Source of the DNA: Pseudomonadota bacterium
Lineage (GTDB): Bacteria > Pseudomonadota > Alphaproteobacteria > Acetobacterales > Acetobacteraceae
Length of the DNA stretch: 6,910 nt
Reading direction: 5' to 3'
NCBI GenBank assembly: GCA_021808205.1
Contig: JAKBCD010000093.1
Location: 1 to 6,910 of the forward strand
Shown here: piece by piece, positions 1-5,830 of the stretch
Layout: every line of letters starts with the position of its first letter
How positions within the stretch are numbered: position 1 is the stretch's first letter
The notes under the pieces: model-generated
Told to the model about the DNA's origin: nothing
Databases searched by the model: none
The model's input: the letters and a program-made list of their open reading frames with translations, nothing else
Program-made: the position numbers and the translations under genes

Positions 1-1
1 C

Positions 2-508
2 GCCGCACCGCCCAACCCGCTGCCACCGGCCGACGGGATTGTGGCCCTTACCGGCGGCGATTACAGGATCAGCGAGGCACTGGCCTTGCTGGCCGCGCAT
101 GAGGCACCGCTGATGCTGATCTCGGGCGCTGGCAAGGGCACGTATCTGGGTGATTTCACGCAGGATGACCGCGTTGCCGCCACCCGCTACGCCAGCGCTA
201 TTACCATAGGCCATATGGCCACCACCACGCATGATAACGGGCTGGAAACCGCCGCCTGGGCCAACGCGCACCACATGCGCTCGCTTATTATCGTCACGGC
301 GGATTACCACATGCCCCGGGCACTCCTGGAAATCGGCCATGCAATGCCTGATGTCCGGCTGATTCCGGACCCGGTACGCCCGCCGGCGATGCGCGATGGC
401 CTGACCTGGCCAACTTTGCACCTGCTGGCCTCTGAATACAGCAAATATCTTGTCGTACGCGCCGGGCTGGGCAGCCTGTTCAGCGACAGCGCCTCGGGAA
501 ATTATTGA
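2..508 (+). CDS. YdcF/SanA-like DUF218 protein, 5'-truncated
   Basis: The reading frame is open from the left edge, so the start lies outside the window. The GTG at 41 is not a likely start because the preceding in-frame residues (PPADGIV) belong to the typical DUF218 opening strand, D-x-I-V-x-L-x-G-G. About 168 C-terminal residues are present. Visible family features are the DGIVALTGG strand-loop, a following RISEALALL helix, the strand LMLISGAG, an HDNGLETAAWANAH helix (the family's 'E-N-A' region) and the strand-loop SLIIVTADYHMPRAL, which matches the conserved 'V-T-x-x-x-H-M-x-R-A' signature. The C-terminal ASEYSKYL stretch is also usual for these proteins. DUF218 proteins are generally membrane-anchored and linked to envelope integrity; their biochemical function is poorly defined. 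The stop is 4 bases before the plsC start, suggesting one operon. I am confident of the family and not of any function. Confidence 0.85.
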   Translation, partial: AAPPNPLPPADGIVALTGGDYRISEALALLAAHEAPLMLISGAGKGTYLGDFTQDDRVAATRYASAITIGHMATTTHDNGLETAAWANAHHMRSLIIVTADYHMPRALLEIGHAMPDVRLIPDPVRPPAMRDGLTWPTLHLLASEYSKYLVVRAGLGSLFSDSASGNY

Positions 509-512
509 TAAA

Positions 513-1196
513 ATGCAGCCACTCCGCTCTTTCGCCTTCAACGCCGTGCTATGGAGCAGCGGGGCAGCACTTAGCCTGTGGTGCGCAATCATCGGCCGCT
601 TCGCGCGGGATGGCATTTTGCGCGGCGCGCAACGCTGGGCGCGGATCAGCCTTTGGGCGCTGCGCGTGTTTTGCCGTATCACCATCGAGGCCGAAGGGCT
701 GGAGCTGCTGCCGGAAGGCGGCTGCGTGGTTGCAGCCCAGCACCAATCAGCACTGGACATTCTGGTCTGGCTCACGCTGCTGCCCCGCCCGACTTTCGTG
801 TTCAAGCGCGAGCTTCGGCGCATTCCGGTCTTCGGCCCGTTGCTGGAGCCGAGCGGGATGATCCCCGTGGACCGGGGCGGCGGGCGCAAGGCATTGCTGG
901 CCATGGTGGAGCGCGCGGGGCAAGCCGTGGCGGATGGCCGGCAGGTGGTGATTTTCCCTGAAGGGACGCGCGTGCCGCATGGCGTGCGACGGGAATTGCG
1001 GCATGGCATCGCCGCGCTGGCGCAGGGCGTTGAAGCCCCAGTGCTGCCTGCTTCAACCGATTCCGGCCTGCGCTGGGGGCCACGCGCTTTTAACAAGCGC
1101 CCTGGCCCCGTGCGCGTTACCATCCACCCGCCGGTGGCGAAGACGCTGACGCGAGAGGAGCTGCTCGCCGTGCTTAGACAGCTTTATTACGATTAA
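513..1196 (+). CDS. plsC: 1-acyl-sn-glycerol-3-phosphate acyltransferase (PlsC family)
   Basis: This family transfers an acyl chain from acyl-ACP or acyl-CoA to lysophosphatidic acid, giving phosphatidic acid at the inner membrane. With ATG at 513 the protein has 227 residues, normal for PlsC. All four LPLAT blocks are visible: the catalytic H-x4-D motif HQSALD at 77-82, block II around FKRELRRIPVFG at 97-108, block III FPEGTR at 148-153 and block IV APVLPAS at 175-181. The VDRGGGR loop (119-125) is also typical. A hydrophobic N-terminal stretch (about 10-28) would seat it in the membrane. The frame extends upstream to 450, but that would overlap the preceding gene and lacks family similarity, so I chose 513. 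The ribosome-binding site is weak (CGGGA near 495-499), which fits coupling to the gene 4 bases upstream. The acyl substrate cannot be read from sequence, so another lysophospholipid acyltransferase activity is possible. Confidence 0.93.
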   Translation: MQPLRSFAFNAVLWSSGAALSLWCAIIGRFARDGILRGAQRWARISLWALRVFCRITIEAEGLELLPEGGCVVAAQHQSALDILVWLTLLPRPTFVFKRELRRIPVFGPLLEPSGMIPVDRGGGRKALLAMVERAGQAVADGRQVVIFPEGTRVPHGVRRELRHGIAALAQGVEAPVLPASTDSGLRWGPRAFNKRPGPVRVTIHPPVAKTLTREELLAVLRQLYYD

Positions 1197-2314
1197 GCCA
1201 CCGCACGGGCACCAAAGAAAGCCAGGCCCAGCAGCGCCGCATCCACCCCGAAGGCAGCGCCGAGCCCGAAATGGCTGGAAACCAGGCCGATCATCACCGG
1301 CCCGGTGAGAAACCCGGCATAGCCAATAGCCACCACCGCGGGCATGGAATGATGCGCCGCCATGCCCGGCACCCGTGCCGCGGCGCTGAACAGCAGCGGC
1401 GCCATGTTACCGGTGCCAAACCCCACCAGCCCGAAGCCGATGATCCCGGCGAGACCGGAATGTACCAGGACAGCCAGCGCGAAACCCGCCACCCCCAGCG
1501 CTACGCCGAGGCGCATGACCCAGACCTGGCCGAACCGCATGGCCAGCCTGTCTCCGGTCAGGCGCGCCAGCGTCATCATCACCGCGAAGGCGGCATAGCC
1601 CAGGGTTGCGCTGTCTATCGCCATGCTGCGTGAGAAACGCAGGAAGATCGCACTCCAATCGGTGCAGGCGCCCTCGGTCATGAAGGCGGCATAGCAGCAT
1701 AGCCCCAGAACCAGCGCCCGTCGGTTGGGCCGGGCGAAATAATGGCCCGAGGACGGTGTGTCGCCGCTTTTGGGCACCAGGCGAAAGCTCTGGGTCAACC
1801 CGGCGAGCACCATGGCGGCACTCACCACGCAGAGTATCGGCACCGTGCCGCCCAGCTTGAGGATGAGACTTGCCAGCAGCGCCACTGCCAGCGTGCCAAG
1901 GCTGTAGCAAGCGTGGAAACCCGACATATGCAGTCGGCCGGAGCGCGCCTCCACCACCGCGCCCTGGGCGTTGATGGCGACATCCAGCGCGCCGAAATTA
2001 GCGCCGTAGATGAACAGAAGTGCGGTGAACATCAGCGGCGAGGAGGCGGTGCCAAGCGCTGGCAGCAGCAGGCACATCAACAATACCGTGCCGATGATGC
2101 AACTGCGGCTACCCCAGCGCGCCACCGCCATGCCCGCCAGCGGCATTACCGCAACGCCCCCCGTGCCGCCGGCCAGCAGCACCAAGCCTAGCGTGCCGTC
2201 GCCAAGATGAAACCTGATTTTGGTGTAAGGAATAACGATAGCCCAGACCGAAATGCCGATGCCCGACATGAAAAAGACGAGCCGCGTGGTCCAGAGTTTA
2301 CCAAACACAAGCAA
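1193..2314 (-). CDS. Major facilitator superfamily transporter, YbjJ-like
   Basis: This is a 373-residue inner-membrane transporter with about 12 hydrophobic segments. A motif-A-like loop, ARWGSRS, lies at 65-71 between the second and third segments, and its half-repeat RLTGDRLAMRFG lies at 251-262. The segment GANFGALDVAINAQGAVVE (104-122), then R-x-x-HMSGFHACYSLG (127-140), and EGACTDWSAIFLR (214-226) at the seventh helix resemble the YbjJ-type MFS subgroup. The substrate of that group is not established, so none is assigned. Start choice: the TTG at 2314 has an AGGA six bases upstream. The GTG at 2308 is also possible but sits 12 bases from that site. The stop overlaps the plsC stop on the opposite strand. 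The gene follows the terminator at 2360-2385, so it probably needs its own promoter; I found no convincing one. Confidence 0.88.
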   Translation of the reverse strand: MLVFGKLWTTRLVFFMSGIGISVWAIVIPYTKIRFHLGDGTLGLVLLAGGTGGVAVMPLAGMAVARWGSRSCIIGTVLLMCLLLPALGTASSPLMFTALLFIYGANFGALDVAINAQGAVVEARSGRLHMSGFHACYSLGTLAVALLASLILKLGGTVPILCVVSAAMVLAGLTQSFRLVPKSGDTPSSGHYFARPNRRALVLGLCCYAAFMTEGACTDWSAIFLRFSRSMAIDSATLGYAAFAVMMTLARLTGDRLAMRFGQVWVMRLGVALGVAGFALAVLVHSGLAGIIGFGLVGFGTGNMAPLLFSAAARVPGMAAHHSMPAVVAIGYAGFLTGPVMIGLVSSHFGLGAAFGVDAALLGLAFFGARAVA

Positions 2315-2320
2315 TTGTTA

Positions 2321-2324
2321 TCCT
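2321..2324 (-). promoter_or_regulatory. Ribosome-binding site of the MFS gene
   Basis: On the minus strand AGGA lies 6 bases before the TTG at 2314. This spacing favours the non-ATG start TTG over the GTG at 2308. An ATG at about 2332 is in another frame and opens only a shadow frame. Confidence 0.55.
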
Positions 2325-2359
2325 GAAGCATGAAGCCCGGCAAGGCGGTGTGGACAAAG

Positions 2360-2385
2360 AAAAAGGGGCCTGAAGCCCCCTTTTT
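2360..2385 (-). terminator. Rho-independent terminator after the GlsB-like gene
   Basis: Five A (2360-2364) and four G (2365-2368) face four C (2377-2380) and five T (2381-2385), with a C-G pair (2370/2375) closing a TGAA loop and one C-C mismatch. An alternative register pairs GGGGC with GCCCC. The structure lies 23 bases past the stop of the GlsB-like gene, which it should terminate on the minus strand (GC stem then a run of T). The A and T flanks make it symmetrical, so it could also stop plus-strand transcription coming through the MFS gene. The MFS gene starts 46 bases downstream. Confidence 0.88.
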
Positions 2386-2407
2386 CTGTTTCGCGCCTGG
2401 GTGCCTG

Positions 2408-2665
2408 TTACAGCGCCCGCCGCCCGGCGATGGCGTGGTAGATGACCAGGACAACCACCGCACCAACCACCGAGACAAATAACGACCACAGATTAAAGCC
2501 GGTAACCGGCACCGCGCCCAAAGCTGCGAAGATCCAGCCACCGACAAGCGCGCCGACGACGCCGAGAATGATGTCGATAAACGGTCCCTTACCGCCATTA
2601 TCCACAATATGGCTGGCGATCCATCCGGCGATAAGGCCAAGCACGATCCACCCAAGAATTGACAT
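2408..2665 (-). CDS. GlsB/YeaQ/YmgE family small membrane protein
   Basis: An 85-residue, glycine-rich, very hydrophobic protein of the 'transglycosylase-associated' family (Pfam Transgly_assoc type). Three membrane helices are apparent at about residues 3-20, 30-51 and 58-80. The family pattern is visible: an N-terminal ILGWIVLGLIAGWIA helix, a short polar loop (DNGGKG), the glycine-rich DIILGVVGALVGGWIF helix, and a short basic tail (GRRAL). Members are small inner-membrane proteins, often stress-induced in enterobacteria; the molecular function is unknown despite the family name. The start is secure, with a GGAGG seven bases upstream. The gene has its own terminator and a gap of 108 bases to hpnL, so it may be a single-gene unit or receive read-through from the hpnL operon. 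Confidence 0.92.
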   Translation of the reverse strand: MSILGWIVLGLIAGWIASHIVDNGGKGPFIDIILGVVGALVGGWIFAALGAVPVTGFNLWSLFVSVVGAVVVLVIYHAIAGRRAL

Positions 2666-2672
2666 GGTTTTG

Positions 2673-2677
2673 CCTCC
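2673..2677 (-). promoter_or_regulatory. Strong ribosome-binding site of the GlsB-like gene
   Basis: GGAGG on the minus strand with a 7-base spacer to the ATG at 2665. It is the strongest Shine-Dalgarno match on the minus strand of the window and suggests efficient translation of this small protein. Confidence 0.75.
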
Positions 2678-2704
2678 GGAAAACTTTCTTATCGGGAGAT
2701 GGGC

Positions 2705-2730
2705 GGTGGGCGGTTACCGCGCAAGCCACC
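2705..2730. repeat. Imperfect inverted repeat upstream of the GlsB-like gene
   Basis: GGTGG (2705-2709) and GCGG (2710-2713) can pair with CCGC (2717-2720) and CCACC (2726-2730) around a TTA loop, with a 5-base bulge at 2721-2725. The core GCGGTTACCGC is a perfect odd palindrome. It lies about 40-65 bases before the GlsB-like start and about 45-70 bases after the hpnL stop. No T run follows on either strand, so it is not a canonical intrinsic terminator. It could be an operator, a leader hairpin or chance in GC-rich DNA. Confidence 0.35.
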
Positions 2731-2773
2731 TCACGGGAGCTTCATCCAGCGTTCATGTTTCAGATCGAACCAT

Positions 2774-3784
2774 TCATGACTCAACCTGAAACGTTCGCGC
2801 TCTGAGCTGCCGCGCCTCCAGCCCCTGCCAGACGATCAACACCGGCACCGCGATGACAAAATCCCTGGCCCGGCGCAACAAGGAAAGAGACAAAGCGATA
2901 TCCGGCGGGATACCAAACAGCCCGCCCAGCAGCGTGTAAGCTGCTTCCTGCACCCCAACGCGGCCTGGAATGAAAAACGCCAGTGCCATGATGGCGTGCA
3001 ACATCGCCTCGATGCACACGGCGTCCATCCAGGTCAGCGGCACACCAAGCGCATGAAACCCGATATATGAGGCCGTTCCGGTGCCGCCCCAGCAGAGCAG
3101 ATGGAAAAAAGACGCCCAGGCCAGGCGATGATGCTGGGTGTACATGCCATCCAGCGTGGATTGCAGGCGCCCGAGATTATCCGCCGCCCCCTGGCCGGTG
3201 GTGCCGGCGATGCGCAACGCCAGGGCGCTGAACAGCTTGGTGCCAGAGCCGCGCTGCGCCACGATCAGCCCCACGCCCAGCGCCACCGCCACCGCCAGGC
3301 CGGCGCTCACCGGCAGCAGCAGGTCTGAATGAGGCACCTTGTGCGCCAGGATCACCAGCCCGATGCCGACAAATACAAGTTGGGCTAGGAACTCGGTGGT
3401 GACATCCCCCAGAGTGGAGGCCACGGCATCCGTGGTGGCCACGCCACCCAGGCGCATCACCCGCGCCCCCAGCACATAGCCGCCCACCTGCGAGAAGGGC
3501 AGGAACTCGCCAGTGGCATCGCGCACAGCCCGGCCCCAAACGCAAAGCCAGAACGAGCCCTTCTGATGCGAACGCAGCAAAATGCGCCAACACAACCCCA
3601 ACCCCAACAGGAGGCCAAGCTGTGCCGCCAGATATTTGGCCGCTCCCAGGGCGCTCACCGAGGTGAGGGCCCGCAGCACACCTGCCGCGCCGAAATAGAT
3701 GACGAGCCCGGTGATGACAGCGAGGCCCGCCATTGTAAGCATGGCGGGGATGAGTTTGCTTTTGGCCGACACGGAGATGCTCAA
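2774..3784 (-). CDS. hpnL: HpnL-like hopanoid-associated integral membrane protein
   Basis: A 336-residue polytopic protein of the lysylphosphatidylglycerol-synthase TM family (Pfam LPG_synthase_TM type). Hydrophobic helices are apparent at about 12-35, 50-69, 132-147, 155-176, 225-245, 255-273 and 307-320. The polar signature LPFSQVGGYVLGAR (95-108) and the late FIPGRVGVQEAAYTLLGGLFG (271-291), followed by LLRRARDF, match what I know of the hopanoid-associated HpnL group. There is no soluble synthetase domain, so it is not a full MprF. The role of HpnL is not settled; membrane lipid handling or flipping is an inference from the fold. The TTG start at 3784 overlaps the preceding stop as TTGA, so translation is probably coupled. 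GTG at codon 5 and ATG at codon 15 are weaker alternatives. Assignment to hpnL is supported by the diverging hpnA-hpnB pair. Confidence 0.85.
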   Translation of the reverse strand: MSISVSAKSKLIPAMLTMAGLAVITGLVIYFGAAGVLRALTSVSALGAAKYLAAQLGLLLGLGLCWRILLRSHQKGSFWLCVWGRAVRDATGEFLPFSQVGGYVLGARVMRLGGVATTDAVASTLGDVTTEFLAQLVFVGIGLVILAHKVPHSDLLLPVSAGLAVAVALGVGLIVAQRGSGTKLFSALALRIAGTTGQGAADNLGRLQSTLDGMYTQHHRLAWASFFHLLCWGGTGTASYIGFHALGVPLTWMDAVCIEAMLHAIMALAFFIPGRVGVQEAAYTLLGGLFGIPPDIALSLSLLRRARDFVIAVPVLIVWQGLEARQLRARTFQVES

Positions 3785-4728
3785 AGCCCCATGATATGTT
3801 TTTTAAAGCGCAGGGCGGTTAAGCCGATGCGCCCCAGAAACGGCATGGTGGTGGGGCGCTTAAGGCGCGAATCGTAGCCTGCCATACGCCTTTTATCCTG
3901 TTCCAGGCAGATTGCCAAAAGCGCCGGCAGGTCCATCTCCTCGCTGATGGCCGAGGAGCCGTTCATCGTGAAGTTGGCGTCCGCACCCTCCAGCCCGTCC
4001 ACATCTTTGGCGATACCGATGCGCTCATAGACCAGAAACCCCCAAACGGCCAAAACCTTAAGCTCGAACCAGACGCGCTTGTACCAGGCCAGATTCGCCC
4101 TGTACCAGGCCAGCCAGTTGGAAAAGAACATAATATGCCGCCCTTCCTCCTGCACCACGGGCTCGAAGGTTTCCACCAGCGTTTCCGGGAAATAGCCGGA
4201 GCGCTTGGCCATCTCGAACAATCCGTAGGCAAAGAAACTGTCGATACATTCGGAGAAGCCCGTGACGAGCCAGCCCCATTGCGCGTCGTTAGGCAGGCTG
4301 TAATCGGGCTCCGGCTTCATCGGAATGTCGTAAGCCGCCACCAGGCGGGAGAGCACATCCTTATGTCGCGCTTCCTCGCCGGCCATATGGATCAGGGCTG
4401 CGCGCAGTGCCGGCTGCGCCACGGTCTGCGCGTAGAAGGAAATCCGCGCGGCGGCCTTGATCTCGGTCTGCACCGCGATATCCCAGATCGGCAGAGAGGT
4501 GATGCGCCCCAGCGTCTCGGGGTCCAGCCTCGGCCACTCCAGCACGGCAGGCTTATAGGGGTTGTAGGTGGCCCTCAGCAGTGTCGTAAACATGCGAAAA
4601 TGCGCATCCGAACCCGGCCTGATCGGGCCAGGTTCCGGAAACTCCCAGAACCGCGCACGTTGGTCGGCGAAGACAATATCCTCTTCGCTATCCGCGATCT
4701 CGGTCGGGGCAAGGGGAAGATCGTACAT
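3781..4728 (-). CDS. Ferritin-like diiron protein of the hopanoid locus
   Basis: A 315-residue protein with the ligand pattern of a four-helix diiron carboxylate bundle. E89 lies in helix 1, E119-A-R-H122 in helix 2, E160 in helix 3 and E195-G-R-H198 in helix 4, giving two E...ExxH half-sites. The roughly 80-residue N-terminal part is acidic and proline-rich. The C-terminal part (about 215-315) holds an amphipathic to hydrophobic stretch (LKVLAVWGFLVYERIGIA) and a basic end, which could touch the membrane. I do not recognise a named gene. Known relatives of this fold include ferritin-like oxidases, N-oxygenases and hydroxylases, but sequence alone does not fix a reaction. Start choice: GAGG lies 6 bases before the ATG at 4728. 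The ATG at 4734 abuts it directly, and an extension to 4872 would run into hpnA. The gene overlaps hpnL by 4 bases and diverges from hpnA, so an oxidative or redox role in hopanoid biology is inference. Confidence 0.85.
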   Translation of the reverse strand: MYDLPLAPTEIADSEEDIVFADQRARFWEFPEPGPIRPGSDAHFRMFTTLLRATYNPYKPAVLEWPRLDPETLGRITSLPIWDIAVQTEIKAAARISFYAQTVAQPALRAALIHMAGEEARHKDVLSRLVAAYDIPMKPEPDYSLPNDAQWGWLVTGFSECIDSFFAYGLFEMAKRSGYFPETLVETFEPVVQEEGRHIMFFSNWLAWYRANLAWYKRVWFELKVLAVWGFLVYERIGIAKDVDGLEGADANFTMNGSSAISEEMDLPALLAICLEQDKRRMAGYDSRLKRPTTMPFLGRIGLTALRFKKHIMGL

Positions 4729-4734
4729 CTGCAT

Positions 4735-4738
4735 CCTC
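4735..4738 (-). promoter_or_regulatory. Ribosome-binding site deciding the diiron gene start
   Basis: On the minus strand GAGG sits 6 bases upstream of the ATG at 4728 and directly against the ATG at 4734. Normal spacing favours 4728; using 4734 would add only two residues (M-Q). Confidence 0.55.
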
Positions 4739-4742
4739 GATG

Positions 4743-4794
4743 TTGCGCCAGAAGCTGCAATAGGTTCTACAGCCTGTGTCCTGGAGGGTATATG
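4743..4794 (+). promoter_or_regulatory. Candidate sigma-70-type promoter(s) for hpnA-hpnB
   Basis: Two overlapping, mutually exclusive readings exist in the divergent gap. One is TTGCGC (4743-4748), 17 bases, TCTACA (4766-4771); it would start the transcript near 4778 and include the leader ORF. The other is TCTACA (4766-4771) as -35, 17 bases, TATATG (4789-4794); it would start near 4801, inside the leader ORF. Neither is a strong match. I saw no convincing minus-strand promoter for the diiron-hpnL operon, although it must lie in or near this gap. Confidence 0.3.
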
Positions 4795-4830
4795 GCCCTG
4801 GCGGAATGGCAGAAAAGCATGGGGATGTAA
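4792..4830 (+). CDS. Possible 12-codon leader ORF before hpnA
   Basis: ATG at 4792 opens a 12-residue frame, MALAEWQKSMGM, ending in TAA at 4828-4830, only 4 bases before the hpnA GTG. GGAGGG at 4783-4788 precedes it, with a short 3-4 base spacer. This is a better Shine-Dalgarno match than the one in front of hpnA itself (GGGGA, 4821-4825). The peptide has no run of a single regulatory amino acid, so classical attenuation is not suggested; a translational coupling role for the weak GTG start is more plausible. A frame this short can arise by chance, and the same frame extends far upstream only as a shadow of the diiron gene. Confidence 0.3.
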   Translation: MALAEWQKSMGM

Positions 4831-4834
4831 CAGA

Positions 4835-5830
4835 GTGACGCAAGGCGATCTGGTGCTGGTAACGGGTGCCACCGGGTTTGTCGGCGCGGCGGTGGCCCGC
4901 TCGGCGCGGGCGTCGGGCTACAAGCTGCGGGTGACGGCCAGGCCAGGCTCCAGCAAGGGCAACCTCGCCGGGCTGGATGCGGAAACGATTTATCTGGACC
5001 TCGCCGACCCCGCGAGCTTTCCGGCCGCGCTGCAAGGCTGCCGTTACCTTTTGCATGTGGCGGCCGATTACCGTCTTTGGGTGCCCAACGAGGCGGAAAT
5101 GCGGAAGGTAAATATCGACGGCACGCTGGCGCTGCTGCGCGAGGCCGCCAATTCCGGGGTGGAGCGCTCGGTTTATACCAGTTCCGTTGCCGCGCTGGGC
5201 CTGACCAAGGACGGCAGCCCGGCGGATGAAACCACCCCGATTAAGCCGGAGCATCATGTCGGCGCTTATAAGCGCAGCAAATACGATGCCGAGCAGGCGG
5301 TGCGCGAACTGGCACAGACTGAGAACATCGTGATCGTGAATCCCTCCACCCCTCTCGGCCCCGGAGACATCAAACCCACCCCCACCGGCCAGATGGTGCT
5401 GGATGCCGCGCGGGGCAAAATGCCGGCTTATGTGGATACCGGGCTGAACGTGGCGCATGTGGACGATGTGGCCGCCGGGCATATTCTGGCGCTGGAAAAA
5501 GGCCGCCAGGGGGAGAGCTATATTCTGGGCGGCGAGGACTTGATGCTGCGGGAGCTATTGGCCCTGGTGGCGGCGCAAAGCGGGCGCAAGCCCCCCTCCA
5601 TCCGCCTGCCGGTGGCCCCGTTGATGCCGCTGGCCTGGGCGATGGAGCGCATTGCCGAGCGCACCGGCAAAACCCCGCTGATGACGCCTGATATTCTGAA
5701 GATGGCGCAGAAAAAGATGTTCTTTTCCTCAGCAAAGGCCAAAACCGAGCTGGGTTACACCCCCCGCCCCGCACCGCGGGCGGTGGAAGATGCGCTGTTG
5801 TGGTTCCGCAAGGAAGGGATGCTCGCATGA
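4835..5830 (+). CDS. hpnA: HpnA, hopanoid-associated sugar epimerase/dehydratase
   Basis: A 331-residue extended short-chain dehydrogenase/reductase. The Rossmann nucleotide-binding motif TGATGFVG is at residues 10-17 (G11-x-x-G14-x-x-G17). The active-site residues are seen as S/T in YTSSVAALG (114-122) and Y145-x-x-x-K149 in AYKRSKY. The stretch HVAADYRLWVP (74-84) followed by VNIDGT (92-97) is a hallmark I associate with HpnA and with the dihydroflavonol-reductase-like branch. HpnA acts on a still undefined, presumably nucleotide- or lipid-linked sugar in hopanoid headgroup formation; the exact substrate is not known to me. The GTG at 4835 is chosen because the longer frame (from 4568) is antisense to the diiron gene and the Rossmann strand begins only six residues in. 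A GGGGA lies 9 bases upstream. The stop overlaps the hpnB start as ATGA. Confidence 0.92.
   Translation: MTQGDLVLVTGATGFVGAAVARSARASGYKLRVTARPGSSKGNLAGLDAETIYLDLADPASFPAALQGCRYLLHVAADYRLWVPNEAEMRKVNIDGTLALLREAANSGVERSVYTSSVAALGLTKDGSPADETTPIKPEHHVGAYKRSKYDAEQAVRELAQTENIVIVNPSTPLGPGDIKPTPTGQMVLDAARGKMPAYVDTGLNVAHVDDVAAGHILALEKGRQGESYILGGEDLMLRELLALVAAQSGRKPPSIRLPVAPLMPLAWAMERIAERTGKTPLMTPDILKMAQKKMFFSSAKAKTELGYTPRPAPRAVEDALLWFRKEGMLA

Noticed and set aside
1742..2191. Plus-strand frame of 149 codons within the MFS gene
   Set aside because: It is antisense to a clear 12-helix transporter and is rich in histidine, glutamine and arginine, as expected of a reverse-strand shadow.
2188..2655. Minus-strand frame of 155 codons overlapping the GlsB-like gene and the terminator
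   Set aside because: It runs through the terminator and into the MFS gene in a different frame, with serine- and arginine-rich composition and no motif. The GlsB-like and MFS genes explain the region.
4135..4830. A long plus-strand open frame of 231 codons
   Set aside because: It lies antisense to the diiron gene, gives a basic histidine/arginine-rich product typical of shadow frames, and has no family resemblance. Only its last 12 codons are kept, as a possible leader ORF with its own ribosome-binding site.
4568..4834. N-terminal extension of hpnA by 89 codons
   Set aside because: The extension is antisense to the diiron gene and precedes the Rossmann motif with sequence unlike any SDR; the GTG at 4835 gives the normal family length.
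4729..4872. N-terminal extension of the diiron protein to 363 residues
   Set aside because: It would overlap the hpnA coding start and cross the divergent promoter gap; a GAGG with proper spacing marks the ATG at 4728.
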